Below, piece after piece: positions 23,589 through 34,285 of a DNA stretch of 64,000 nt (positions are counted from its first letter, which is position 1; each line of letters opens with the position of its first letter). This DNA is from Usnea hakonensis. Its lineage: Eukaryota; Ascomycota; Lecanoromycetes; Lecanorales; Parmeliaceae. Both the position numbers and the translations under genes were made by a program. The notes beneath the pieces were generated by a model. The model did no database searches and was not told the DNA's origin. It worked only from the letters and a program-made list of their open reading frames with translations. The DNA is taken from assembly GCA_013423325.1 (NCBI GenBank), contig BLJB01000010.1, positions 124,001 to 188,000 on the forward strand, read 5' to 3'.

Positions 23589-25172
23589 TTAAGACAGAGC
23601 TGTCAAGATTTCAGGTTTTGATCCAATGGTATGATTTCCGGGGTCTTCGTGAGCAAAGTATTTGAATTGTCCATGAGCATCTAATGGAAGGGAGGTTGCT
23701 GCTGGATGCTCGGTCAACGCTTCTGGTCCGCCATTTTGAAATTCGTTATGATTTGGGGATAGTTCGTGAGTTTCACTCTCGGGGTAGTTTCTGTGACTGG
23801 ATAGGTGACTCGATCGCGAAGAGAGAGCTGACGTTGTGTTCGATGCTTCAAGTTGTGGGCGAGATGTTCCAATTGCTGAGCCGGTTGATTGCACGATCTG
23901 TGTATAGTAATCAATTGCAATGGCCCTTCCAACCTCTTCCAGCAAGTCTTTGGTCCCTTGTTCGGCCAGGTACTGCTCGGTCCTTTCTCGGATAGTGCGA
24001 AGAGCGTTGTGATCATCCAGTCTGATATTAGACACTCCGTGATTGGCGTCGAATCGCTCGTACATGATGTCATTCTCACTCACGTGTTGAACAAGCCTCA
24101 TCGTTCCTTCAATCCGTTCCGAATCTACCGCTATTTCGGTCAAGGTTTGTTTCAGGAACACTCCTTTTCTGATGACGCCTGGTATCAGGGTTGCGAGACG
24201 ATCTCGCTTGCCAGGTTCCACTTCGACGGCTTTGGCACCAGTACCGATATTGGTGAAACGAAGAGACGAGCAGTCGAGGTCGCCGTGAGGTGAGTATGTT
24301 GGGACGTCAGCTCCAAACCCAGCCGACTTCTTTGATTCAATCCGATGATAATGAAAGTATATTGCAAACGATGGGTTATTGCTTCCCAATCCACCATCCG
24401 AGAGAAATCGGTCCTCGATCCTCGTGACCGGAAAGAAGGTTGGTGCTGCGGAAGTCGCTCGCGCTGCGTCACAGACTTTGCAGGGGAGGTTGTCTTTGCA
24501 AGGCAGGCTGCATATAGGGACAGGCCTTCTCTTTAATTTAGAGTATTGGGAGGAGGAGCAGTGCTCTCTACAAATCACAGCGCTAATGGTAGGTATGTTA
24601 GCGAAATGAGCCTCGCTCTGGAAGGTACAGATGGTGGAATTATCCTGCAAATGATATCTTGGCGTGGCGGGGACGTACCAAGCAACCTTATCATCTTGAT
24701 CCCCCATCGGCAAGTCCTCGTCAAGACCACGATGACGTAGCAATTCCCGGATGCACTTCCGCAGGCGTTTTCCCGAATACCTTGCAGTAGCGAGCCCATG
24801 GGTTATTCTGCCCCTGAGATGCTTTTTCCCAAAGACTACTTTGGAAAGTTTTTGATATTGGGTGATACAATCGTCGACTGTCATCCCCATCTTTCCAAGC
24901 ATGAGGGCGATCAACCCTCCAGTGCTCGTTCCGGCCACAAGTCGGAAGACATGGTGCGGATGTAGCTCACTGAAACTCCCTTGCAAGCTCGTGACTTTGT
25001 GATTGATTTGGACCATCAAAGCTTGGAGAATCAAGAGCGAAGAGAGGCCTCGAACACCACCTCCATCTATCATTTCATGTTAGTGAAGAAGGGATGCTAA
25101 TGCGAATTGCAAGGATTCCCTACCTAAGACCAGAACGTTGAGACGCCTAGACACTGCGTTCGAATTGTTCAT
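23589..25172 (-). CDS. patatin-like phospholipase
   Basis: Exons 25124-25172 and 23589-25066, 508 residues. The intron falls within the oxyanion motif: exon 1 ends LNVLVL plus G, exon 2 gives D-GGGVRG. The nucleophile elbow GTSTGG (Ser within GxSxG) and the second catalytic residue in SDGGLGSNNPS are both intact, so the enzyme should be active. A C-terminal region of about 100 residues is Ser/His-rich and probably disordered. Fungal proteins of this class are acyl hydrolases; many sit in NLR-like or iPLA2-type architectures, but no extra domain is seen here. Substrate unknown. Confidence 0.85.
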
Positions 25173-25890
25173 GACGTGGAATCTAAGACGAGCTTCAGCA
25201 CTCTGACCGAAAACGAAGTAAATCGATTGAGAGCCAACCACACAGCGGGCGAGATCTAAGAATAATAAGTAGAGGTGATTATTAGGCAGTGCTCTGCGCG
25301 TTTACTCTCAAGGTTGTACTATTAGAATTGTCCCTTTTGAGAAAGTGTCTTATTGCCAGTCAATGGACGTGTAGAGAGGACGCAGAGACAACGAAACGAA
25401 GATGGAAATATCTGCTTGACAGACGTTTGAGAGCTTGTTTGAGAGAAACAGGGGTCAGATCTTACTTACAGTCAGCCTCAACTTGAAGAACTCCTTGAGC
25501 CGCATCTCTGGTTCTGATGCGGGCTAAGGTAGTATCAACGATTTTAGTCTGCATTAGCGGGCTTATTCGATACAGAGAGGCGCGTTAATCCCACTTCGTC
25601 ACCTTCCTCTTTGGACCACGCGGCTAGCCTTAACGAATCTCGCACAATAAGTCTAGCTTTCAGAGATCTGCCTCGAGTGAAACGAAATTGACCATAGTTA
25701 TTGACAGGGCAACATCTCAGGAATTTGAAATTTAAGGAGAAAACTGCGTAATTCTAGTAGAGAAACTTCGCCCACGAAATTTCCGTTGGAGACATTTGAC
25801 CAAGGCTTCTGAGCACATATTTCTTAATCCAAAAAAGGGGGCGGTCGAAAATACGTTCGAAGAGGCTGAAAGGGCGGGAACAGAGCGCTC

Positions 25891-26290
25891 TCATGCAGGG
25901 TCTGGGCCCCAGCCTTCTGCAATTCTTGAGATTGTATGTTCCCATGCGCGAATCAATATCGTGATCAACGCAAGTGCATGTTGATCGCCTTGCGAGCACC
26001 GAAAGGCTGTGATTCGCGTGACATTATGTTGTATCTGAAGACGTAAAGTCTCATTCGAATGTCGGAGGTTATGGAGTACAGCGAAGCTGAAAAGTCTTCT
26101 GACAGGAGGAGGCACACGCCACAGGATCAGAGTGGTCGAGGGATTTGGCTCCTTGAACAGGGGTCTCGCGGGCGATGGGGTTTGTCCGATCCAGATGTAG
26201 TCCTCTTGCCCCCACAGGAGGCTAGCTTTATGGACAAGATTTTCGATGGTAGACGTCGAGCTTTGAATCCTCTCTACAATTGCGTTATTC
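25891..26290 (-). other. ATG-less open frame, possible gene relic
   Basis: About 130 minus-strand codons without a stop, closed upstream by a stop and lacking an ATG. It reads with a plausible amino-acid mix (for example LLWGQEDYIWIGQ and ITILIRAWEHT) but matches no family I recognise. It could be an internal exon, a decayed gene or chance. Confidence 0.2.
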
Positions 26291-26650
26291 CGAGCACTTT
26301 TTTAGAAAAGCTGGTTACTATAGAGATGTCAAGTAGCTTAGGTAAGATTAGATTGCCTACAACATAAAGTGCAGTCCAAAGTAAGGTAAGGTACGGAGTA
26401 GGTAGGTAGGTAGTTCCAGGGCCAAGATTTGCGGACACGCCGTTGGTAACCTTAACCTTCGGGGTAGATTTGGCACACGCGTGGGGGGTGCGGCAACTAT
26501 TCCCCAGCCGAATTAAAACCGCCTAAGGTAGTTTGAGGTACTAATAACAGTGCCACGAGTGCCCTGAACCTCGGAAGGCTAAAGACCTAAAGTACCCTAC
26601 CGGGGAAGCGTTCCCAATTTAACGAGTCAGTTCTATGTTACATTCCTTTC

Positions 26651-26704
26651 ATATGCAAGTAATGTTATATGCAAGTAATGTTATATGCAAGTAATGTCAT
26701 ATGC
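26651..26704. repeat. 16-bp tandem repeat
   Basis: Three copies of ATATGCAAGTAATGTT (third ends in C), plus six bases of a fourth. Starts at 26651, 26667 and 26683. Confidence 0.9.
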
Positions 26705-27442
26705 TGCTAATTAATTTCCCTCATGTAGCCGCGCTCGCATGATGGAACTAGAACCGGTGAGGGCAATCCATTAGGAATCAAGATGCCTAGCGCCAGGCTT
26801 TGTTTGCTGTTACATGTCTTTCAAAAGCCTACGTGTGGCGAGGTGGCCAACGATGCTATTATTGTCGTTGAGGAAGGAGGGAACTCTGGGCGATAAGGAC
26901 ATGAATTGGTTGGGGCCAGATAATTATGCAGGCGTACTCGTACATGCAGTGCCTCACAGCGCCCGACGTTTTCCATGAGCGCTTACTGCAGTGAAAAGAG
27001 AAAGAGGGTGTGATGCAGTGTAAGTATGTTGTCTGAGAATGGAGGATTCTAGTCAGCCTAGAGGCTTTCAAAGGGAGTGCTACCCTCTTTGTGGCGCAGC
27101 CATCTCCGACAAACCACTTCAGCCGCATCGCCCCCACCATCCACTATCCAGCATCCACCATCCCGCTCAGCAAAGAGGCAACTACGATGATCCTCCGTCA
27201 TTCGCTTATGCTAAGATTTCTAGCCTCGTGCTCTAGAGTAAGTCTCAAAATCTCTACATATCCTGCAAATTTCACTTAGATCTCATGCTCTCTACTTATT
27301 CTGTCGCCTTGTCGCGCACGCTGTATCTCCCACTTCCACACTCCCCTATTAGACCAGTCTTTTTCATACAAGGTCCTGGCCCAAGATTCGTTCCGTGATT
27401 GAGTTTGAAGCAGAAAAAACATTCATCATTGCTCCACGGAGC

Positions 27443-28774
27443 ATGGACAGATTACCAAAGCCTTCGAAGCCTCTGAAAATACTGACCATTGATGGTGGCG
27501 GACTCCAGGGTATCGCAAGCCTTCTCATCCTTGACAAACTACTTACTTCCATCGCCCGGAACAACGGTATCAAAGATCGTAAACCTCGAGCGTGTGATGT
27601 CTTCGATGTCATTGCGGGCATCGGCCCAGGCGGGTGGCTGGCCTTGCTACTTGGCCGCTTCCAAATGGACGTATCAGCCGCCTTGGCCGAGTGGTATAAC
27701 CTGATCGATTGCATCACACCTACATCTAAGGCCGAGAAACTTCGTATGCGCCTGATTCGGCACAGTAGATTCGATCCAGATCGCTTGGTGGAGCAGATTG
27801 ATGAAATCACGGATTTCTTCGAGACCGACAAGCATATGTTCTTCACTCCCCCGAGCGGCAGCCGTTGTAAACACGTATTCGTCTCCGCTCTCAAGACCGA
27901 CTCAAGAGACTCACAGCTCGCATACAACCTTTTCAGGACATACGATTGTCCGGAAGGTTCGAATGTACTGGATGGGCCGCCAGACCCACGCACGATCAAG
28001 ATCTCGCACGCCTTTGCGGCTACAGGAGCCGCTAGGTACTTCACACCTCCGTGGAAGGAGACTTCCGCCAAGAAGGGAATATCGAAGTATCTGGATTACC
28101 AATTTCCCAGCCCTCACAACATCACCGAACTGGCTTTGAATGAAATGTGGGGCCTCTATGGGAAAGATGTGGAAATTTCTGTGGTGGTCAACATTGGACC
28201 TGGAATTCCTAACGCTTCAGACTGTAGGCATATAGCGAAAAGATTCTCTTGGGGAAGAACAGTAGTCACGAAAAGTCCCATGCCGCCCAAAACATGGTTG
28301 TCTTCTGAAGCCAAAGGTGTCACCACTAGCCCAAAAAACATTCAGTCAAATGACTACGCGCCGGCAGATGAAATACCCAATCATCAGTCGGAATTACCTC
28401 CTCGGATCAAATTCGATCAACAGCTACCAGCTCCTACAAGCGATACCGAGAGGAAGACGGGCATCGCTCGCCAAACTACTTTCGGCTCCGAAAGAGGTGT
28501 TGGCATTGAAGACAAGCTAAGAAGGGATGAAAATAAGATCGAGGCCGACATTAGAAACAAGCTTCTACACGTCTACCCCCAAAACACTCCACCATATTAT
28601 AGACTGGCGCCCGAGAGTTGCGCCCCGGGAACTGCCAAAAACGACACTTTCTCGCCTAAAGCGTCTTTTGATGCTACCACGCAATATCTTCAGACTCCCT
28701 GGGTAGAGGCCGATATGGAGAGACTAGGACAGCGTATAAGGTTGGAAAGTTCTGTGGCTGTGCTAGGTTGTTGA
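27443..28774 (+). CDS. patatin-like protein lacking the nucleophilic serine
   Basis: 443 residues, apparently one exon from ATG 27443. The oxyanion loop DGGGLQG is present, and the following helix aligns with the patatin at 23589-25172. The nucleophile elbow, GTSTGG there, is GIGPGG here, so Ser is replaced by Gly. The D-G-G/A motif is also changed: after the aspartate (YLDYQF) the glycines are missing, though the downstream ALNEMWGLYG resembles the family. The C-terminal 130 residues are polar and unmatched. The frame is open over its whole length, which argues against a recently dead pseudogene. It may be a non-catalytic lipid-binding or regulatory protein, or a slowly decaying copy. Confidence 0.75.
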   Translation: MDRLPKPSKPLKILTIDGGGLQGIASLLILDKLLTSIARNNGIKDRKPRACDVFDVIAGIGPGGWLALLLGRFQMDVSAALAEWYNLIDCITPTSKAEKLRMRLIRHSRFDPDRLVEQIDEITDFFETDKHMFFTPPSGSRCKHVFVSALKTDSRDSQLAYNLFRTYDCPEGSNVLDGPPDPRTIKISHAFAATGAARYFTPPWKETSAKKGISKYLDYQFPSPHNITELALNEMWGLYGKDVEISVVVNIGPGIPNASDCRHIAKRFSWGRTVVTKSPMPPKTWLSSEAKGVTTSPKNIQSNDYAPADEIPNHQSELPPRIKFDQQLPAPTSDTERKTGIARQTTFGSERGVGIEDKLRRDENKIEADIRNKLLHVYPQNTPPYYRLAPESCAPGTAKNDTFSPKASFDATTQYLQTPWVEADMERLGQRIRLESSVAVLGC

Positions 28775-28896
28775 TATTCATGACATTGTTTTTGCAATGT
28801 GCTTTTTTACATTTCTTTGCAATGGTTCTGTACTCGTACTATGCCTTCTATTGAATTTTGTGCGTACACGTTATCAGGGGTCGCCTATACATTGGT

Positions 28897-28933
28897 CATA
28901 TACGGCTTGCTGAAGCCTTGAGCAAGCTGTATG
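28897..28933. other. imperfect inverted repeat just after the patatin-like gene
   Basis: Arms CATATACGGCTTGCT and AGCAAGCTGTATG pair around a 9-base loop, about 120 bp past the stop codon at 28774. It may be a 3'-end hairpin or a small transposon relic. Confidence 0.35.
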
Positions 28934-29509
28934 ATTCGAGAATAAGGGAGGAAAATGATACCTATGTATAACGCTAGATAACGACGTTTACCTTTCTTAG
29001 AACGAAAACACCGGAAGTAACAGCCTATAGCGTTCCATAATAACCAACTGCGGTGCTTACCAATTAAAGCGAAGAAGGAAGCTGATCAGGAGCTCGGGCC
29101 CTATGAAGCACGCATACAAGGAAGGATCCTTGGGAGGGCCTAGTCAGTTCTGAAGTTTCTGATACCTCAAAACCCTACCTATGTATAAGACCTGCTTGGT
29201 AATGCACCGACCGTTCTATGATAGGTGAGCGTGACTTCTCGGGCTTTCAGCTGATTAGACAGCCTGACTTCTCTGCTATGTATGATGATGAACCATTGTC
29301 CCTAGTAGGCTCCAATTCATAGATATCACACTGAGCTGTCTCGGTCTGAGCGCTGTGTACGGTTGAACGAGTCAATCGTTGAGCTCTTTTATGGGATTGT
29401 TGTATTTAGGACACGTTGTAGACTTGAGAGATCCTACGATCATTCTTGCAAACTCTAGAAACACGCCATCTGTCAGTCCGAGTATCCCATAGATTGATTA
29501 GTCGGTCGT

Positions 29510-29715
29510 AAATTTTAGGCGTAAGCGACCGAACGTAAAAACAGTCTACGCTTTATGTAATCACGACCACATTCTTTTGAACAGAAAAGTACTCAGTACG
29601 AAAACAATTCTATCTAGAAAGATCTGTAGTTTTTTAACCAGAGGTTTTATCTGGAGATGTCGTTTTGGAAATTTGGAACATACCGGTAAAAAGAATTTTT
29701 GGTGTGCTACCAAGC
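29510..29715 (+). repeat. dispersed AT-rich repeat, copy B
   Basis: Second copy of the element at 22195-22410, same orientation, clearly diverged but with the same order of shared words from TAAGCGACCGAA to TTTTTGGTGTGC. The two copies bracket the patatin pair. Confidence 0.55.
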
Positions 29716-30099
29716 TTTATCGGACCAATCCGTGGGATAGAGGTGCAATCTGATGGGGACTATGTGTTGTGATTTATGAGACTGATGATGGATTTGTTTG
29801 GATCTAATTTGGTTTGCGGACGGTTGAGTGCTGAGGTGATGAATGAGGTATAAAGATCACATATACGAAGTCCGAGCAATATAGTGCAAGGATCGATGGT
29901 ATGGAGTTATATATCAAATGCATGTATGTGTATTCTTCCTATAGAGCTGCGTCAACGCATTTCGTAACCTCTAGAGTTGGGGTTATTGTTCAGGTCCCAC
30001 ACATCCCGAGATCATGAAATTCTTCAGTCTGTCCTCGCCTGTTTGCGTTTGTTGCCGCACTTCTTCTCTTTCCTTGTCTCTTGTCAAACTCTGTTGCGT

Positions 30100-32305
30100 T
30101 CAATTCAGCATGACCCTTGTACCTCTACTGTCCAATTTCGGAATCGGTATCAGGGAATCGACCACCAGTCTGACATCCGACTCATCCGTCTCGAAGAGAG
30201 TCATTTTAGGGCCTTCGGGACGAAACAAAATCCCCAGAGCCAAATTCAGTTCCGCGTAAGCCAGACTAAGTCATCGTTAGTAACGATCGGTCTTAGCAGT
30301 TGAGGAGACTAAAAAGCAACTCAAGGTCTGCTTGCTTGCCCTACTTACTTGATTCCCAGGCAGTTGCGAGAACCCTTGCTGAACGGGACAAAGTTTCGAT
30401 TCATGAGAGGGTTGTAATCGCCAAGCCAGCGCTCCGGTATGAACTTGTCCGGTTCAGGAAATACGACAGGGTCGGTGTGCATCAAGTACGTGCTCATCCC
30501 AACGGGGGTCTAGCAGTTCTTCTATGTCAGAAATCTAGCAGGCCTTCATGGGAGTTGGAGACCCACGTTTCTGGGGATGACCCATTGCTTGTATTGAAGT
30601 GCGACGTCTGGGGAGCAGCGCGGGAGGCGGCGCATGACCCCAAAGCTCAAACTGTTTTGTGCCAAGGATCAGCCCACGCATCGGAAAGTCACAGGGTTGA
30701 TGTAGGGTTGGACAGGACGGAAGTAGTTACCGGAGGCCTTCTTTGATGACTGCTTGTAAGTAGACGACTTTTTCCAGGTCCGCCCATCTCGGAGACTTCT
30801 CTGGGTAGCCTGCCGTCACACTCCGCAATTCCTCTTGAAGTCTCTCCATGATATGTGGGTTCGCCAGGGTGTAGTACGATATGATACCCAGTGTTCGGGC
30901 GGTGGTAGCTGTGCCAGCAGCAAGGAGAAGCATTGCCTCTCGACTTAATCGCTCCGTAGATAGCTCGGAGTCAGGTAGATCACTGGAAACAATGTACCGG
31001 AAGATCGAGGATTTGGTATCGTTTTCGACGGCTTTGGCGCTGAGGTTTTCTCGCTTCGTGTCTTCAATGTGTTTCAATGCTAACTATTTTCCAATGATTA
31101 GGTATATGAATACTCTCTGAAGATGTATACACACACGTTTCTGTAGGTATTCAGACCAGCACCGCCAGGATAGACTCTCATGAGTAGGTCAAGTGGTAAC
31201 ATCCGGATAAGTCTGTCGATGGTTAGCGATGATGAGCTTGACAGCGATGATGAGCTTGACAGCGACAGAAGGAGATTATCTAGCTTCAACGTCTTACTTT
31301 ATCAAAGATGGTACCTGCATAAGGAGTAGAGTCTGTGAAGCAGTTTTGTCAATCATATTGTGCCTTTGAAAGTTTCAGCAATGTTCTCCAAGACTTTGAG
31401 TGTTTGCAGTACCAATGGGGAGCAAAATCCGGATCGTTGACGAAGTTTGGAGGACTTTCGCAGGAAATTTTGCCTATCACGTCACCAGAGAAAGCAGAGA
31501 AGACATGATCGAGGCGAATCACGCGATTTGACCCTTTCAATCTCTGTAAACGGCGTTCCATATTTTTGACCTCCTCGGCAATGAAGGGCTCGAAACGGTC
31601 GATGCCTTGACGCGAAAAGAATGGTTCCAGGGGCTTTCTTCGCTTCCGATGTAGTTCATGGGTCTTGGACATGGTATGAGAGCCTGATATCTGTGAGTAA
31701 CTATTCTCGATGGCCCGTCACGTCTAATGAATCAACGTACCGTCAAGTCCCATGCCCGTCCTATAGCGTGGCCATGTCTCTGTGCGACGGGTGCTTCCTG
31801 TGACATACAGCTCATTGTAGAAGTCAGGGTCATGTATGACTAGCTCGTAGGGGTTGATCCGGACGATCGGACCTGAAAGTCATTAGCAATTTGGGGAACG
31901 ATGTCGCCCACAGAGTGTCTCCATTATACCATATTGGCGATGCATTTTCTCAATCTCGTAAATATACTTCCCTCTCTTGATCACATCAAAGTAGAACTCA
32001 TACCAGCCAGTGGCTGCGGCAATTTTAGGACCCGGGAAACCAGCAAGAGGGGAGAAGCAGAGACGATAAAGCCCGGTGACACAAGCATAGATGGTAAAGA
32101 ACCCAACGAGTCCGACTGTGAGATAAATAGAAGTACCAGAAGGTAATTTGTCTACCAACAACTGCGCTTGATGTATGCTAGAAGGCAACTTGGCTAAATT
32201 GAATATTGCGTGTGCGGACAGGATAGAGTGAAGATGACAGAGGATAACAAGCACACAGGTAGAGGAAAGAATGGTATTCGGATCGGAGCGTAGAAACTGC
32301 GACAT
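30100..32305 (-). CDS. cytochrome P450 (RiPP locus)
   Basis: Nine exons: 31930-32305, 31741-31872, 31413-31683, 31298-31363, 31137-31212, 30731-31083, 30567-30651, 30349-30509 and 30100-30265. All phases agree, giving 561 residues. The N-terminus is long with two hydrophobic segments, then GFPGPKIAAA. I-helix motif AAGTATTART, ExxR in KEGLR, PERF-like FIPERW, and haem loop FSKGSRNCLG with Cys near 503. Start ATG at 32305; an upstream in-frame GTG is ignored. Two very small internal exons (66 and 76 bp) are needed to restore the F-G region. The nearby UstYa proteins and repeat precursor suggest a tailoring oxidation of a peptide product. That role is inference. Confidence 0.87.
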
Positions 32306-32685
32306 ACCGACCGATGGCCTATGGGCCTCACTCACCTTGGATTGGCAACACGCTACTAGCGCAGATGGGTTTTAGACCTTGCATTCTAAGTTCCAAGGCA
32401 TTTTCATCATGTATATTCATCACGTTCGGATCGTTTGATCGGCTGATTCGCTCTGGGTTATACAATGCCCCTTTCAACCAAGTGCACAAAGTCGAACCTC
32501 GTAATTCCTCATTGGAGCCGATACACGTACACGGAAGGCTGCAGGAGACCGGGGATTTAATTTTGCATCTGCAGTACTTTATGACTGCCTAACGCCCGGT
32601 CTCGCTTGCTGCGGGAAATTTCGCTTATTAGAGTTCTTACCAAATCCAATGAGGCCTAGAAGATTTACGGTCAGTAACTTTCTCT
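32306..32685. other. intergenic
   Basis: About 380 bp upstream of the P450 and downstream of the transporter fragment. If the fragment once was a full transporter gene, its missing downstream part should have been here; no TM-rich frame is seen. Confidence 0.4.
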
Positions 32686-32907
32686 TCAAATGACGAGGTG
32701 CCGGAGGTGAAATAGCCATACTAGGAATACACTCGTCACTGGGGCACTGGCCATGGCCATCAGTCTCCAGCCAGTGACAAATTCGGTCGCATTTGTGGAG
32801 ACATCGTCAATGTCAGCATTGTCATCGACTTTTACATTTGGGCTTGTGGTAACATTTTGGTTCTCTTTCTCGTTGTCGACTCCATCTTGACCTGCACAAG
32901 ACGGCAT
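32686..32907 (-). pseudogene. N-terminal fragment of an MFS transporter
   Basis: 73 residues from ATG 32907 to a stop at 32686. The polar N-terminus rich in Asp/Asn, followed by ATEFVTGWRL and the first hydrophobic helix (SVFLVWLF), resembles the start of fungal 14-TM drug transporters, where a TG-x-x-L segment precedes TM1. Nothing transporter-like continues in any frame. Likely the remnant of a transporter gene, possibly once the exporter of the locus. A chance match is possible because only one helix is present. Confidence 0.45.
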
Positions 32908-33445
32908 GGCTCTCTGTTTGGTGACCTTTTCATGTTGTCAGTGGAAGAAAGAGAACTTGTAAAGGAATGGACGGTATGTTGCACAATGTTGACGCTGAGC
33001 TCAGCTTTGCTTACTTAATGCTAAGGCTAGCCCAAGAAAATGTCCCTTTTCCAGGGTTCAGTACCTTAGATCTGGGGTCCGATTTAGTGAGCTGGGGTCT
33101 GCTTAAACGCTTGGCAGATCGAATCCCCGGCCTGGTTCGGCATAGGCATATGCTGGAACTCATGGACATCGAGTTCGACTTGGTATTAAAATTCTTGCTA
33201 CAATTTTGCTATGCAGTGCATGAAGGCATTGAAAGCAGACCTGAAGACGGTGAGAGTGTACGAGCTGTCAAATGGGGGAGCAACAAGATAGGTATGTCTC
33301 CTCAGTCTCAATCGGACAGGGCGCAAGCGGGCTTTGGCACTGAAGGAAACATGTTATTCCTTTAATATAGAAGACAGTAGCGGCAGGATTAGCTTCCCCG
33401 GGGTACTCAGGCGAGTCGAAAAGTTCATTCGATGCAAACACATTC
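32908..33445. other. intergenic
   Basis: About 540 bp. A plus-strand open frame of 132 codons (32967-33365) has no recognisable family and overlaps the area just past the UstYa-like stop; I do not call it. Confidence 0.35.
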
Positions 33446-34285
33446 TCAGTCATGCTCCATCTCCACCAGGAAACCATGAGCATCAAAAGCTCTATGCGTC
33501 TCCGCCCAATCTTTCAACTCCTCGAAATCTCGGCACTGTCGTGGGAATCCCGAACCCAAGAATCCATTCACGGTATCTACGGCCGGCTCAATGCTTGAGT
33601 CTGCCGAGCACAGAATCCCCTGTCGGAGGTAGTCGAAACAATGTGCCACGTGGGGCTTCCTTTCCTTGCCCAGATCGAATGCTTCTAGCTCGGTTTCACT
33701 TGTTGTGTTGGAGTAGAAGGCTCGGCGAACTGTGTACTGTTTTCGTTTTCAGCGGTGTTTCGATCTGAAGTGGAGAGTGAGGCATACTAAGCAGTGCAGC
33801 TGATGGAAGGCGCTGAGGACGGACGTTTCTGCTACGACGGCAGAATCTTTGATGTAGCCTAAACCATCTGCAGCAACCTTCAGACCTGGAACCCAGGGGA
33901 AATGGAAGAATTTGGTAATTGACTGGGGACCATAGAATCCCAGATTGGTTCGGATCCGCCTTCTTTGGGCGGGGGAGTGGCGAAGCTGCTGTTGTACTGG
34001 AATACCGATCTCGTAGCCCCTATGGGTACTGGCTCGAGGTAGTAAGTTGGCTGCATTCCAATTGAAAGGTGCTTGTCTTACCATTGCTAACAGTGTCTGT
34101 AAGATGGACTGACTCACACGCTGCGTGATGATTGAGTGAGCCTAGGCAGTATCCGGCTATACCGCCAAGAGCTATGAGCATCGCGTAGAGAAGGTAGGAA
34201 TGCCATCGAGATTGTGTAGAGCTGCTGGTGCAGTCAAAGTCGTTTCTCTCGAGCAAATCTTGACCTATGTTCTCCTGATATACGA
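33446..34285 (-). CDS. UstYa-family (DUF3328) oxidase 1, start exon unresolved
   Basis: Exons placed by phase and family motifs: 34082-34285, 33924-34028, 33788-33867 and 33446-33736. One N-terminal TM helix (LLYAMLIALGGIAGYCLG) is followed by the family segment VPIGATRSVFQYNSSFA..IWDSMVP. Then come GLGYIKD, the first metal-type motif HQLHCL, and the second, HVAHCFDYLRQGILC. UstYa proteins are copper-type oxidases that cyclise or oxidise ribosomal peptides in ustiloxin-like pathways. The first exon shown starts in phase 1 after a TTACAG acceptor, so a further upstream coding exon is needed; a candidate ATG is at 34441 but its donor is uncertain. Introns at 33868-33923 and 34029-34081 must be removed or the hallmark motif is lost. 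Confidence 0.85.

Larger units (their letters stand above)
25173..27442. other. 2.3-kb intergenic stretch
   Basis: Lies between the divergent patatin genes. It holds a 16-bp tandem repeat (26651-26704), a TAGG microsatellite near 26382-26412, and an ATG-less minus-strand open frame of about 130 codons (about 25891-26290). None has a family signature. Confidence 0.45.
28775..30099. other. intergenic with hairpin and repeat relic
   Basis: About 1.3 kb. Contains an imperfect hairpin at 28897-28933 and the second copy of the dispersed AT-rich repeat (29510-29715). No gene supported. Confidence 0.45.

Noticed and set aside
32967..33365. 132-codon plus-strand frame near UstYa-like 1
   Set aside because: No family match and no supporting splice context.
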